64,000 nucleotides of DNA, from NCBI RefSeq assembly GCF_007748175.1, contig NZ_CP037422.1, positions 4,666,334-4,730,333 of the forward strand, read 5' to 3'. Source of the stretch: Gimesia aquarii. GTDB taxonomy: Bacteria > Planctomycetota > Planctomycetia > Planctomycetales > Planctomycetaceae. A program made the position numbers and the translations under genes. Below, in pieces: positions 1 to 9,312 of the stretch (positions are counted from its first letter, which is position 1; the number at the start of each line of letters is the position of its first letter). The notes under the pieces are model-generated. The model ran no database searches. It was not told the DNA's origin and saw only the letters and a program-made list of their open reading frames with translations.

Positions 1-336
1 GAAACACGTCCCTGGTTAACTTATGGAGAAGGGCCCAGCGTGACCATCGAAGGGGAAAAACAGGAAGAGAAAAACAAGGGATTTACTGCCCAGGATATTC
101 GCTTCACCACTCGAGGCGATACTCTCTATGCCATAATTCTTGGTTGGCCAGAAGAACGACAGGTTTTGATCAAATCTTTGGCGAAGAATGATAATGGTAC
201 TCTGAAGAAAGTCAGAAGGATTAAGCTGCTTGGCTCTGAAGATTCGGTGAAGTGGAAGCAAACCAGCACTTCTTTGAAAGTGACCTTACCTGAAAAAAGT
301 CCTTGTGATTTTGCTGTGGTACTAAAAATTGAATAG
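1..336 (+). CDS. Alpha-L-fucosidase (GH29), C-terminal part
   Basis: The reading frame is open from the window edge and begins with ETRPWLTYGEGP, close to the conserved GH29 fucosidase segment that follows the catalytic barrel. The remainder is a beta-rich C-terminal domain that ends in AVVLKIE. GH29 enzymes hydrolyse alpha-L-fucosyl linkages, and in planctomycetes they are usually exported and act on algal or host glycans. The catalytic residues lie outside the window, so activity cannot be judged. Only the last 111 residues are present; the 5' end is missing because of the window edge, not because of a break in the gene. Confidence 0.8.
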   Translation, partial: ETRPWLTYGEGPSVTIEGEKQEEKNKGFTAQDIRFTTRGDTLYAIILGWPEERQVLIKSLAKNDNGTLKKVRRIKLLGSEDSVKWKQTSTSLKVTLPEKSPCDFAVVLKIE

Positions 337-534
337 AGATTGACCATAAAGGCAACCAGAGTGAATCAAAGTCGTGATGGGTACGACTCATGTCATTAAC
401 CATTATACTGAATATCTTCGATGACATGACAACAGCAAAACTTTGGCAATTCCATCACTGAATTTTTAGCTTCATCACAAGAAGCGTCAAAGAACTGTCT
501 CGTGTTTTGATCGAGACGGCGTCTCATATTTTTG

Positions 535-1707
535 CTATGGTTCCGAAGTGTCATACTTTCGCTTTCGGGCCTCTTCCCGGATCGCACGTCGATTCGCTTT
601 TGTCATGGGGACGTTCTTCCGAACCTGTGGCTGTGAAGATGTCAAAGGTTGAACAACCAAGGTAACTGTGTCCTGTGGTGGATGACCCATACGAGTTAGG
701 AGTTCAACCAGATCTTCCTCGAATCTTTTGCGCCACAAGTCCTCGTAGGTTCGTTGGCTAAAGGCTACGATCTCATCGGCAGGTATATTGTTCAGCGATT
801 CGAGCTTAAACCACTCCTCTCCGAGCTTGACTTCTGGTTGGGATTCCTGCCATCGCACTCCGGCGAAGGGAGATATCTTCGGATAGCCTTCACTGGTAAG
901 GTGAGAGGAGTTTGAAGTAATCGCCATGTTGATCATGTAAACCAGGAACAGCATGATGACCACAATAGTAAACAAGCCAATGGCTATTCTGGCCGGAGAA
1001 GTGCAAGACGTTGGAAGTCTGTCTTGCGCAAAGGGCAGCCCAGGCAAGCTGACACGATCATTTACGCCTTCAACGTTCGTTTCATCTCGGAGGCTTGTAA
1101 TCAAGGTCAATAGTTCCTGTCGTCTTGGTTCTAGCTGCAAATGTACGTATCTTTTATTTAGATAATAGATGAAAGAATATAATGCGAATAGAAAGATGGA
1201 GAGTCCGATGAAGAACATAAGAGCAGCCAACCAGCCTTCAGATCGTGACTCCCAGGAAACTTGGGCAAAAAAAGCCATGATTGAAATGCTGGGGGGGAGC
1301 AAATACCACCAGAAGACATTGCGGAGCAACCAGATTTGATCCTCCACCTCGGTTACTGAGCGTTTCACGCAAATAAGGAGTGGTTCATCCGGTTGACTGG
1401 GCTTTTGCTTGTGCCTCATTCGATATACCAGCATGAACCCGGCCATCCAAACGAGAACGGGGACTGTCAAATACCATGTCCATGGCGAAGATGTCACAGC
1501 TCCGAGATAGAACCATAACGGAATCATGAGCAATGCGATTCCTATTTCGCAAAAATCGCGCCAGAAGATCGCAGATCGGAAACTTAGCTGGTCATATTGT
1601 GCTTCTTTGCGTAGTAAATCGGCATCGATGATGACACGTGTCTGCGACGAATGCGCCTGCCAGGCTTGCTGATAATCGTCAGGATTCATATGGCTATCAG
1701 GGTTCAT
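535..1707 (-). CDS. Multi-pass membrane protein coupled to ECF sigma factor (putative anti-sigma partner)
   Basis: This 390-residue protein is not a family I recognise. It has about five hydrophobic segments (near residues 50-70, 76-95, 130-150, 158-183 and 243-265) and a charged C-terminal third ending in a basic Arg/Lys-rich tail. Its start overlaps the end of the ECF sigma gene by 11 bases, and an AAAGG Shine-Dalgarno sits eight bases before the ATG, inside the sigma gene. That places it where an anti-sigma factor normally lies. I see no HxxxCxxC zinc anti-sigma motif, so the anti-sigma role is inferred from position only. The soluble N-terminus of about 45 residues would be the region to contact sigma. 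Confidence 0.6.
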   Translation of the reverse strand: MNPDSHMNPDDYQQAWQAHSSQTRVIIDADLLRKEAQYDQLSFRSAIFWRDFCEIGIALLMIPLWFYLGAVTSSPWTWYLTVPVLVWMAGFMLVYRMRHKQKPSQPDEPLLICVKRSVTEVEDQIWLLRNVFWWYLLPPSISIMAFFAQVSWESRSEGWLAALMFFIGLSIFLFALYSFIYYLNKRYVHLQLEPRRQELLTLITSLRDETNVEGVNDRVSLPGLPFAQDRLPTSCTSPARIAIGLFTIVVIMLFLVYMINMAITSNSSHLTSEGYPKISPFAGVRWQESQPEVKLGEEWFKLESLNNIPADEIVAFSQRTYEDLWRKRFEEDLVELLTRMGHPPQDTVTLVVQPLTSSQPQVRKNVPMTKANRRAIREEARKRKYDTSEP

Positions 1708-2221
1708 GTGACTGGCCTTTCATCAGTTCGTTTAAAACTTTTTTTGCCCGGTTCAATTTCACACCCACATTGTTTTCAGAGATGCCTAACACTTCGGCCA
1801 TCTCTCGATAGCTGAGTTCATCAAGGTAAAGCAGTACCAACGCCGCGTCGGTTTTCGGTAACTGATTGATTGCTTTGTAGAGTTGTTCAACGGTATCTCG
1901 ATGCTGAGCTTGCTCTGCGCTGTCAACACAGTCAGTTGCTATGGCCTGAACCTCCAGTAACGGTTGTTGTCTTGATCGTCGCGGTTTGTCCTTTCTATTC
2001 CAATTCATAGCGGTTTGTAGTGCGACTCGATAAAACCACGTTGCAGGAGCAGCCTTACGCTCGAAGTTTGGTAGGGATTGCCAAGCTTGCAGCAGTATTT
2101 CCTGAGCCAGGTCCTGACATTCCTCACTAGTGAGGGTATAAGCACGCGCAACCTTTATTACAGTGGCGCCATTCTCGTCGAGCCAGTTTAAGAATAATGA
2201 CTTTTCATCATCGTTCAGCAA
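1697..2221 (-). CDS. RNA polymerase sigma factor, ECF (sigma-70 family)
   Basis: The protein has the two ECF helical domains. Region 2 carries SEECQDLAQEILLQAW followed by a WFYRVALQTAMNWNRK segment. Region 4 carries LPKTDAALVLLYLDELSYREMAEVLGIS followed by the DNA-recognition helix NNVGVKLNRAKKVL. The frame is open up to a TTG at 2284, but that codon has no Shine-Dalgarno. I chose the TTG at 2221 because AAGGAG lies eight bases before it, giving 174 residues, normal for ECF factors. It is translationally coupled to the membrane protein that follows. Its target promoters cannot be told from the window. Confidence 0.85.
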   Translation of the reverse strand: MLNDDEKSLFLNWLDENGATVIKVARAYTLTSEECQDLAQEILLQAWQSLPNFERKAAPATWFYRVALQTAMNWNRKDKPRRSRQQPLLEVQAIATDCVDSAEQAQHRDTVEQLYKAINQLPKTDAALVLLYLDELSYREMAEVLGISENNVGVKLNRAKKVLNELMKGQSHEP

Positions 2222-3163
2222 CGCAAAATCTCCTTTCAGAAGTATTGGTAGCTCCAACAAGCGTTGACTTACAGAAAAGTCCAAAATTACATAAAAATTC
2301 CTGATTATGAAGTGACCGAAATGGATCTAATAGCTCAGGTACGTGAATTAATCCTTTAAAAATTTCTATCTTACTAACTACAATTTTAGAAGATCGCCTA
2401 GCTCTATTCAGGAATGGATAGAGACAGAATATGAATCCATCCTGCTACGAACACTGGATTCGATAAGCGATAGTCTAAAGCCAATTATGTTATCATTCTC
2501 CAGCAGACATTCTCAGGTGAATCGAACTGATAAATTAGAGTTCCTATCAACATGCAGTGCTTTTCTTTGATGAAGATTCGACACTAGATTAGATTGAGGG
2601 AAAATAAATCAATTAAAATAGGTTCGTCTGAAAAAATTGGAATGAATGGATATTTAAGAGTTAATTTTTCAAAGTTAAAAATCTCATTTTGCGATCAAAT
2701 CGTTTTATACGGGCATTCAAAATAATGGAGAGCCGGGTTCTTCGCTGTTTTTAACATATTTTTTCAATACGATCTTTATTCAGAAAAAGTTGATCGTTAA
2801 CTCTCATGAGTTCTTATGGTATTTATCTGACCAATTCTGAAAGCGAGTTCTTTGGTGCATTCTGAGTCATCGCAAAATTTGAAAGTCACTTAAGTGGCGT
2901 TATTTATACTCTACTTTTGAGCATAATCATCTCTTACGAATATCATACTCTCTTCACACAATTTTTATATTGCCATATTAAAATCATCAAAAATTCTTAG
3001 CGAAATTAAGCTCTACCCAAAGATTCTGGTGATCATATCAGAACCAAATTCATTAGTAAGAAATGCTTCTATCTAATCATGAAACGGAAGAAATATACGT
3101 TGTCATAAGACAGTCATCTCTTAGTAACCTATTTATTTAAACTTATTCAAAGAAGAGGGAACG
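2222..3163. other. Long AT-rich non-coding stretch upstream of the DUF1559 gene
   Basis: About 0.9 kb without a credible reading frame on either strand. Its composition is clearly more AT-rich than the flanking genes. It must hold the divergent promoters of the sigma operon and the prepilin gene. I see a 10-base perfect palindrome, CACTTAAGTG, near 2888 but no repeat array, tRNA or riboswitch fold that I can name. An AAGAGGG Shine-Dalgarno lies just before the prepilin gene at 3164. Confidence 0.5.
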
Positions 3164-4114
3164 ATGAAGAATCAAAAAGGTTTTACTCTGATTGAACTCC
3201 TGGTTGTCATCGCAATTATCGCAATCTTGATTGCGTTATTGTTGCCAGCAGTCCAACAAGCTCGTGAGGCTGCTCGTCGTAGTAGTTGTAAAAATAATAT
3301 GAAACAAATTGGACTGGCGTTACATAATTATCACGACGTCTTTAGTTCATTACCGCCGGGTAGTATCACTTTGCTTAATTCATCCGGAACAACTTACAAT
3401 GGTCATGGTTGGACTTGGCATGCAAGTATTTTACCTTATATCGACCAAGCACCTCTTTATAATCAGATACAAGGACCTGATTCCAGTGGAATGGGCTCGG
3501 AGTCTGGTGGTTCAACCAGCACCAAGCAGCGCTTGGCGGGTAGAACAGCCATTCCTGTATTTCGCTGTCCTTCTCAGCCAGATGCTAGTCGGGGACCTCA
3601 GAAGGATTTGTATCAAACTTCAAACTACAACGGAAATATGGGAACCCTAATTGGTAGTTCTGGCGACAACTGCTACAGTGGCCCCATAACTACCGCGGCT
3701 CAAATGGCAGCACCGGGTGGGTGTATGAACGCCGACGGCGTGTTTTTCATAAGTAGTAACGTTACCTTTCGTGATGTTACTGATGGCCTCTCAAACACAA
3801 TCTTTGTCAGTGAGGTCATTGATTCAGGTGGAGACGCCAACATGCTCGGTGGTGCAGGTAGTGATCGTAAATATTGTTTTTCTGGTGGGGCTGATAGCAA
3901 TCCTCCGACTGAGATGACAGAGTACCTTATTGCCGCTGAAAATAATGACCCTATTAATTCATATGGTGAAGAAGCAGCGGGCAGCTACCATGTGGGGGGC
4001 GCACATTTTGTGCTTGGTGATGGTAGAGTGCGATTTCTTTCAGAGAACATCGATATGGCGACTTATCGAGCGCTCAGCACAAGAGCTAAAAGAGAAACAT
4101 TAGGTGAATTCTAA
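3164..4114 (+). CDS. DUF1559 domain protein with type IV pilin-like N-terminus
   Basis: The protein starts [39 protein letters not shown] in pattern: a short basic leader, the prepilin peptidase site G|FTLIE, a hydrophobic helix and then the AREAARR motif that marks the planctomycete DUF1559 family. Near the C-terminus it has the processing-associated H-X9-DG motif ([12 protein letters not shown]). Dozens of paralogues are common per planctomycete genome. They are thought to be pseudopilins or surface proteins, but no defined function is established. A good Shine-Dalgarno and a strong downstream terminator suggest a monocistronic or tightly punctuated unit with the lipoprotein that follows. 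Confidence 0.93.
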   Translation: MKNQKGFTLIELLVVIAIIAILIALLLPAVQQAREAARRSSCKNNMKQIGLALHNYHDVFSSLPPGSITLLNSSGTTYNGHGWTWHASILPYIDQAPLYNQIQGPDSSGMGSESGGSTSTKQRLAGRTAIPVFRCPSQPDASRGPQKDLYQTSNYNGNMGTLIGSSGDNCYSGPITTAAQMAAPGGCMNADGVFFISSNVTFRDVTDGLSNTIFVSEVIDSGGDANMLGGAGSDRKYCFSGGADSNPPTEMTEYLIAAENNDPINSYGEEAAGSYHVGGAHFVLGDGRVRFLSENIDMATYRALSTRAKRETLGEF

Positions 4115-4132
4115 AATGACAATACCACAATC

Positions 4133-4166
4133 AAACTGCGTTGCGAAACAGCGATGCAGTTTTTTT
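4133..4166 (+). terminator. Intrinsic terminator after DUF1559 gene
   Basis: A 12-base-pair stem (AAACTGCGTTGC with GCGATGCAGTTT, two G-U pairs) with a GAAACA loop is followed directly by a run of seven T. It lies 18 bases after the DUF1559 stop codon and before the lipoprotein gene. Confidence 0.85.
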
Positions 4167-4200
4167 ATGAATCAGGGTTATGAAAAGGTTAGTAGAAATT

Positions 4201-4647
4201 ATGGAAATTAAGAAAACGGTTTTTTTAATGTTTACCTATTTGGTTCTCTATGTATGTGTCTTTGGCTGCGGCGGGCCAGCAAGTGATCAACCCGACCTGG
4301 GGTTGGTAAAAGGTGTTATCACATTTGATGGGGCACCACTTGCTAGAGCAACCGTCACCTTTCTTCCCGACTCTGGTCGCAGGGCGATTGCAACTACCGA
4401 TGCAGAGGGAAAATATGAATTAATCTACATCCGGGATACTCCGGGATGTAAAATAGGCCACAATAAAGTCGCCATTACTACTTTGACCGAAGGGGAAGAT
4501 GAAGTTGAACAGGAAGGTGACGATGCTCAGGTGGAGGTCGAATCAGTGAAGGAGAAGATTCCTGCAAAGTATAATACCAAGACTGAACTTGAGGCAGATG
4601 TCAAAGCAGGAGAGAACACGTTTGATTTCAACCTGACTGGCCTTTAA
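4201..4647 (+). CDS. Lipoprotein with carboxypeptidase-regulatory-like (transthyretin-like) domain
   Basis: A signal sequence ends in a lipobox-like VFGC, so the mature protein probably begins at that cysteine. The following domain reads VKGVITFDGAPLARATVTFLPDSGRRAIATTDAEGKYEL, the usual planctomycete beta-sandwich that sits directly downstream of DUF1559 genes. The function is unknown; surface attachment with the neighbouring pseudopilin is plausible but unproven. An acidic insert rich in Glu and Asp lies around residues 98-116. The start is uncertain: ATG at 4180 would add seven residues, while 4201 gives a cleaner signal peptide. Confidence 0.8.
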   Translation: MEIKKTVFLMFTYLVLYVCVFGCGGPASDQPDLGLVKGVITFDGAPLARATVTFLPDSGRRAIATTDAEGKYELIYIRDTPGCKIGHNKVAITTLTEGEDEVEQEGDDAQVEVESVKEKIPAKYNTKTELEADVKAGENTFDFNLTGL

Positions 4648-4791
4648 TTTCAATTGTCATGCTGGAGTTCTATTTGTGATTGACGAGAAAGAAATTCGAA
4701 GAAGAAAATGAGGTGAAATTTTTTCGTGGCTTTGGTAATCTGGATATGTAAATTAAATTATTTACTTAAAAATCCAGAAAAAGAGGCCATC

Positions 4792-6282
4792 ATGCGAATG
4801 AATTTGGTTATTAAGATTGTGCTGTCAGTTTTCTGTTTATTAGCGATCCGGGCGTCACAAATACAAAATAGCTGGGCTGATGAAGGACTATCTAACGGCT
4901 TGAGTTCATCTCAACGGACGGCTGTAGATGATGTCACTCATCGATCTGATGAATTGAAGGCCGTTAATCATGCGATCTGGAATTACGCGGAAATCGGTTT
5001 AGAGGAAACGAAATCGTCACAGTTGCTGATTGATAAATTAAAACAGGCGGGATTTCGTGTCAAAAGTGGTGTATCTGATATGCCGACGGCTTTTGTGGCC
5101 AGTTACGGCAGTGGTAAACCGATTATCGGAATTTTAGCTGAGTATGATGCCCTTCCTGGCTTGTCTCAAAAAACAGTGGCTTATCGCGAGCCCAAAGTGG
5201 AAGGGGGAGCAGGGCATGCTTGTGGGCATAGCGGTTTGGGAACAGCTGCTTTGGGAGCGGCTCTCGCGGTTAAAAAAGCGATCGATGAGCACAAGCTTAA
5301 AGGCACCATTCGATTATATGGAACACCGGCTGAGGAAACCGGTTTAGGCAAGGTTTATATGTTACTAGATGGGCAGTTTAAAGATCTGGATATTGCATTG
5401 CATTGGCATCCTTCTTCTAAAACGAACGTGCATTTAGGAAGTTCGAAAGCTTTGGTGTCCGTCAAATTTACATTCACCGGGCTGCCTGCACATGCTTCAG
5501 TTAGTCCGGAAAGTGGTGTGAGCGCCTTGGATGCCGTCGAGTTAATGAATACTGGTGTCAATTTTATGCGGGAGCATGTTAAAGAAGATGCGCGGATGCA
5601 CTATGTGATTATCGATGGAGGTGGTCAGCCAAATGTCGTTCCGGCGAAAGCGACTGTCTGGTATTATGTGCGGGCCAATTCTCACGAAGATCTGGAGAGA
5701 AACTATAAATGGGTGGTTGATATCGCCAAAGGTGCTGCACTCATGACGCGAACCAAACTCAAAGTACACGTCGATACCGATAATCATGAGTTGATTCCCA
5801 ACACGCCACTTTCAGAATTGATCCACAAAAAATTGACGGCAATTGGGCCTCCCGAATTTTCGGAAGAGGAAAAACAATTTGCTCGCCGGATTCAACAGCC
5901 ATTGATTGATAAATTTGGTCAGGACTTTTCTGTGGCGATTGATAACCGGATTCATTCACTACTCGAATCCAAAACCTCAACAAAAGGTTCTACCGATGTG
6001 GGAGATATCAGTTGGCATATTCCCACTGGTGGCTTGCGTACTACTTGCTTTGCGGCAGGGAATCCCGGTCATAGTTGGCAGAATGTGGCCTGCATCGGTT
6101 CTTCAATAGGTGATAAAGGAATTCTCTATGCTGCCCAGGCATTAGCTGCTACAACAGTCGAACTGATGGAGAATCCAGCTCTGGTAACAGCTGCCAAAGC
6201 AGACTTTGATCAACGGATGCAAAAACGGAAATACATCACTTTGATTCCGAAAGGACAAAAGCCGCCCGTTAAAATTAAATAG
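4792..6282 (+). CDS. Exported M20-family amidohydrolase (AbgB-like)
   Basis: This is a metal-dependent peptidase or amidohydrolase of the M20 family, closest in pattern to p-aminobenzoyl-glutamate hydrolase subunit B. Visible motifs are EYDALPGLSQ, GHACGHSGLGTAALGAAL with the metal-binding His and Cys, and the catalytic PAEETGLGK. A dimerisation-type lid domain follows around HASVSPESGVSALDAVELM. An N-terminal hydrophobic segment ending near NSWA suggests export. I chose ATG 4792 because AAAGAGG lies five bases before it; the frame is open from 4726. No AbgA-like partner is adjacent, so the substrate is not known. Confidence 0.85.
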   Translation: MRMNLVIKIVLSVFCLLAIRASQIQNSWADEGLSNGLSSSQRTAVDDVTHRSDELKAVNHAIWNYAEIGLEETKSSQLLIDKLKQAGFRVKSGVSDMPTAFVASYGSGKPIIGILAEYDALPGLSQKTVAYREPKVEGGAGHACGHSGLGTAALGAALAVKKAIDEHKLKGTIRLYGTPAEETGLGKVYMLLDGQFKDLDIALHWHPSSKTNVHLGSSKALVSVKFTFTGLPAHASVSPESGVSALDAVELMNTGVNFMREHVKEDARMHYVIIDGGGQPNVVPAKATVWYYVRANSHEDLERNYKWVVDIAKGAALMTRTKLKVHVDTDNHELIPNTPLSELIHKKLTAIGPPEFSEEEKQFARRIQQPLIDKFGQDFSVAIDNRIHSLLESKTSTKGSTDVGDISWHIPTGGLRTTCFAAGNPGHSWQNVACIGSSIGDKGILYAAQALAATTVELMENPALVTAAKADFDQRMQKRKYITLIPKGQKPPVKIK

Positions 6283-6294
6283 TGAGTGGCAATG

Positions 6295-6969
6295 TCAGAC
6301 AGGCCATCCATACTCTCCAATCAAGGGAACAAAAGCGAATGCTCCCAGGTTTTCCTCGGATAGTTTACCATTCTTTAACGTAAACCGATACATCGTTTGA
6401 CCGGCATGTTCTGTTCCGATGGGTATGATGATTCTACCTCCTTCCTTTAGCTGGTTGAGGTAGGGGGAGGGTAATGATTCTGCTCCCGCTGTTACAATGA
6501 TGGCATCAAAGGGAGCCGCTTCTGATACCCCTAATGTACCATCGTTAGAGTAGACGTGTACATTCAAAAAACCAAGACGACGTAGTCTTTCGAATGCCTG
6601 TTGTGCTAATTCTGGTATCCGTTCGATGGTATGAACCTCATGAGCCAGCAAAGATAAAACGGCAGCGCCGTATCCTGATCCACTACCAACTTCTAACACG
6701 CTTTCATCACCATTCAATTGAGCGGCTTCACACATAAAGGCAACGGTAAACGGTTGAGAAATCGTCTGGTTACAATCAATGGGTAAGGCACAATCGTTAT
6801 AGCTAAACGTCTTTTTTTCAGGTGAAACAAATTCCTCACGAGGAACCTGGCTCATTGCATCCAGGACACGACGATCGTTAATGCCCCGAGACACGAGTTG
6901 AGTTGCCACCATTTTTTGTCGTGCTTCATTCCATTGATTCGTGTTTTGCTTATATGTTGAATTTTCCAT
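6295..6969 (-). CDS. pcm: Protein-L-isoaspartate O-methyltransferase
   Basis: The enzyme uses S-adenosylmethionine to methylate isoaspartyl residues in damaged proteins and so starts their repair. The sequence shows the family signature VPREEFVSPE, the substrate-loop DCALPIDCNQTISQP and the SAM-binding motif VLEVGSGSGYGAAVLSLL, followed by DAIIVTAGA. Length (224 residues) is normal. It converges on the M20 gene with only 12 bases between the stop codons, and is followed upstream by the CBS gene in the same direction. Confidence 0.93.
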   Translation of the reverse strand: MENSTYKQNTNQWNEARQKMVATQLVSRGINDRRVLDAMSQVPREEFVSPEKKTFSYNDCALPIDCNQTISQPFTVAFMCEAAQLNGDESVLEVGSGSGYGAAVLSLLAHEVHTIERIPELAQQAFERLRRLGFLNVHVYSNDGTLGVSEAAPFDAIIVTAGAESLPSPYLNQLKEGGRIIIPIGTEHAGQTMYRFTLKNGKLSEENLGAFAFVPLIGEYGWPV

Positions 6970-6999
6970 GCTAAACGGACTCTATTAACGCATTGAATT

Positions 7000-7437
7000 T
7001 TAAGATTGAGCCAAACTTTCCGGGCTTTCCTTCCGAATCAAATTTCCAATATCCGTAAATTCAGAACAGAGTAGTTCCAGAATGTCATCTAGTGAGACAA
7101 CACCGATTAGCTTTCCTGCTGCATCTACAACAGGTAATCGACGAAATCCACCAGCCCGCATTTTTGAGAGTGCGATTTCAATCGAAGTTTCTTCAGTTAC
7201 ATTGTATGGAAATTGAGTCATGATCTCGGAGACGAGTGTTTGGATCGAATCGCGCCCTTTAGCGACAACACGGAGAGCCAGATCGCGATCTGTTATCATA
7301 CCGATCGGATGCGATTCTTGATCTAGAACGATAAGCGTTCCTACATTACGCGCATTCATTCGTTCTGCAGCTATCTGAACCGATTCGTGTGCATCTACTA
7401 AATCAACTTCCCGAGTGCAAATTCGTCCAACGGTCAT
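7000..7437 (-). CDS. Two-CBS-domain protein
   Basis: The 145-residue protein consists almost entirely of two CBS motifs, each with the pattern GTLIVLDQESHPIGMITDRDL and RRLPVVDAAGKLIGVVSLDD. CBS pairs bind adenine nucleotides and sense energy state. Proteins of this stand-alone type often sit with stress genes. The chosen ATG follows AAGGAG at a spacing of seven; the frame stays open to 7494 but that extension has no Shine-Dalgarno. It is divergent from the small acidic protein at 7753 and near a dehydrogenase gene, which is consistent with a low-energy or low-oxygen stress group. Confidence 0.88.
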   Translation of the reverse strand: MTVGRICTREVDLVDAHESVQIAAERMNARNVGTLIVLDQESHPIGMITDRDLALRVVAKGRDSIQTLVSEIMTQFPYNVTEETSIEIALSKMRAGGFRRLPVVDAAGKLIGVVSLDDILELLCSEFTDIGNLIRKESPESLAQS

Positions 7438-7658
7438 GGTTTTGCTCCTTAAATTCAATGTTGTTTCAAGCATTACACTGAAAATGTTAAACAAAAACTT
7501 CAGGTCCTTGTACGAGACTTCGCGAATATTTTCACTTCGTCATGACAGTGCCCCAGATTATTTCTTCAACATAACCAGAGGAATGAGGCGTGTAAATACC
7601 TTGGGCATAGTTTATGATCCGTGTCATGTCCTAGGGGATTTCCCTATTAAACTTTACC

Positions 7659-7682
7659 TCAACTCCTGATTACTTGAGTTGA
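7659..7682. repeat. Inverted repeat upstream of small stress-type gene
   Basis: TCAACTC and GAGTTGA form a seven-base inverted repeat separated by ten bases, about 70 bases before the gene at 7753. It is not followed by a T-run on either strand, so an operator is as likely as a terminator. Confidence 0.3.
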
Positions 7683-7752
7683 AAGAGAATTGTATTTTGA
7701 TGTCATTAGGAAAAGGGTGTAAGTCTTAAATTCGTAAAGAAAGGAACTGGAT

Positions 7753-8004
7753 ATGACCTTAACAGCAGAACAACAAATGGAGCACATTGGCGAAACAAAA
7801 GGATGTGCAGATCACGATCATGATGTAATACATGAACTCAGCAAGAGGTTAGATTCTCTTTGGCGTTGTGATCAATATATTGCCAACGCAAAGGGGCATT
7901 CCGAATTGGAAGGATTTTGGAAAGATATCAAAAGTCAGGAAGAAGAGAACATCAGTCGTATGAAAGAGATCTTGGCCGACCACATTGATAAAGGGTGTTT
8001 TTAA
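7753..8004 (+). CDS. Small acidic conserved-type protein, function unknown
   Basis: An 83-residue soluble protein with many Glu, Asp and His residues, predicted helical and without a signal peptide or membrane segment. I do not recognise the family. AAAGGA lies six to eight bases before the ATG, which supports real translation. The central part (LSKRLDSLWRCDQYIANAKG) and the C-terminal EEENISRMKEILADHI look like two amphipathic helices. It lies between a CBS-domain protein and an alcohol dehydrogenase, a neighbourhood seen in bacterial low-oxygen or general stress groups, but this role is only inferred. Confidence 0.7.
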   Translation: MTLTAEQQMEHIGETKGCADHDHDVIHELSKRLDSLWRCDQYIANAKGHSELEGFWKDIKSQEEENISRMKEILADHIDKGCF

Positions 8005-8171
8005 GTAAAATTCTGATTTCATGTCGTACAAATAAATAATGAATTACATGGGAGAAAGTACTCAAGCTCTCATAATGATTATTAATTGCGATTGGATGGC
8101 TAAAGAGATCGGAATATAAACAAGAACTTTAAAACTCATCAATTAGGATCGATGTTGGAGAATATCCTCCA

Positions 8172-9176
8172 ATGAAAGCCATGATATTAAGTCGGAGAGC
8201 TTCCATTAGTAGTTCCCCTCTTTCACTGGTAGACGTCCCTGTTCCTGAACCTGGTCTAAACGAGATATTGATCAGCGTAAAATGTTGCGCGATTTGTCGC
8301 ACTGATTTGCATGTAATTGAGGGTGATTTGCCAAAAGCGAAATCCCCTGTCATTCCTGGTCATCAAGTTGTTGGGACCGTGGTGAAAGTGGGGAGGAACA
8401 GTCAACGTTTTCAAGCTGGTGATCGTGTTGGAATTGCCTGGCTTCGTAGCACCTGTGGTATATGCTCGTTTTGTCAATCCGGAAGAGAGAACCTTTGTGA
8501 ATCGTCTTGTTTTACAGGTTATCATGCCGATGGCGGATTTGCTGAATTCGCTGTAATACATGAAGATTATGCCTATCCAATTCCTGAGGCGTTCAGCCAT
8601 TTCGAGGCGACTCCTTTACTTTGTGCAGGGATTATTGGTTATCGAGCTTTGCAACGGAGTGAATTAAAACCGGGTGAACGTCTGGGGATTTACGGGTTCG
8701 GTTCCAGTGCCCATGTGGTAATTCAGATTGCCTTACATCGTGATTGTGAAGTCTTTGTCGTGACGCGCGGAGAAAAACATCGTCAATTAGCGCGTGCTAT
8801 GGGTGCAGCCTGGGTGGGTGAAAGGGCGGATCAAATGCCTGTCAAAGTGCACTCTGCCATTGTTTTCGCTCCAGCAGGTGAACTGGTTCCCGTTGCATTG
8901 AAGTCTCTGGAAAAGGGAGGCACTCTCGCTTTAGCGGGAATTTATATGTCAGATATTCCTCAATTGAATTATGAGGAAACGTTGTTTTATGAACGAAACC
9001 TGCGATCAGTTACAGCGAATACGCGACTGGACGGACAAGCACTTTTGCGGGAAGCAGCCCAAATTCCAATACGACCTCATATTACAACTTATCCCTTGCA
9101 GGATGCTAACCGGGCATTAATGGATTTAAAAAATGATCAAATCAACGGAACCGGTGTTTTGGTAGTGGAATCGTAA
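8172..9176 (+). CDS. Zinc-dependent alcohol dehydrogenase family protein
   Basis: A 334-residue medium-chain dehydrogenase. The catalytic zinc site is CAICRTDLH with GHQVVG. The structural zinc lobe has four cysteines in CGICSFCQSGRENLC. The nucleotide-binding segment is LGIYGFGSSAHVVIQIAL; its first glycines are shifted compared with the textbook GxGxxG, as is common in the AdhA-like subgroup. It oxidises alcohols or reduces aldehydes with NAD(P). The gene stands alone downstream of the small acidic protein with a 167-base gap. The substrate cannot be told from the sequence. Confidence 0.9.
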   Translation: MKAMILSRRASISSSPLSLVDVPVPEPGLNEILISVKCCAICRTDLHVIEGDLPKAKSPVIPGHQVVGTVVKVGRNSQRFQAGDRVGIAWLRSTCGICSFCQSGRENLCESSCFTGYHADGGFAEFAVIHEDYAYPIPEAFSHFEATPLLCAGIIGYRALQRSELKPGERLGIYGFGSSAHVVIQIALHRDCEVFVVTRGEKHRQLARAMGAAWVGERADQMPVKVHSAIVFAPAGELVPVALKSLEKGGTLALAGIYMSDIPQLNYEETLFYERNLRSVTANTRLDGQALLREAAQIPIRPHITTYPLQDANRALMDLKNDQINGTGVLVVES

Positions 9177-9312
9177 GTCGTCTCAGTTTCTATCGCATTT
9201 TCAGGTTGATTTACTGTATACAAGACCCTGAGATCGTGTCAAACTCTTAATGAATATGTTTGTGATGTTTTAAATCAGTGAATTGTAATTCTTGTTTAAG
9301 ATTCCTCCTAAA

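Noticed and set aside
7415-7669. Open frame of 84 codons on the plus strand
   Set aside because: It lies antisense to the CBS start and in the divergent gap, has no Shine-Dalgarno and no motif.
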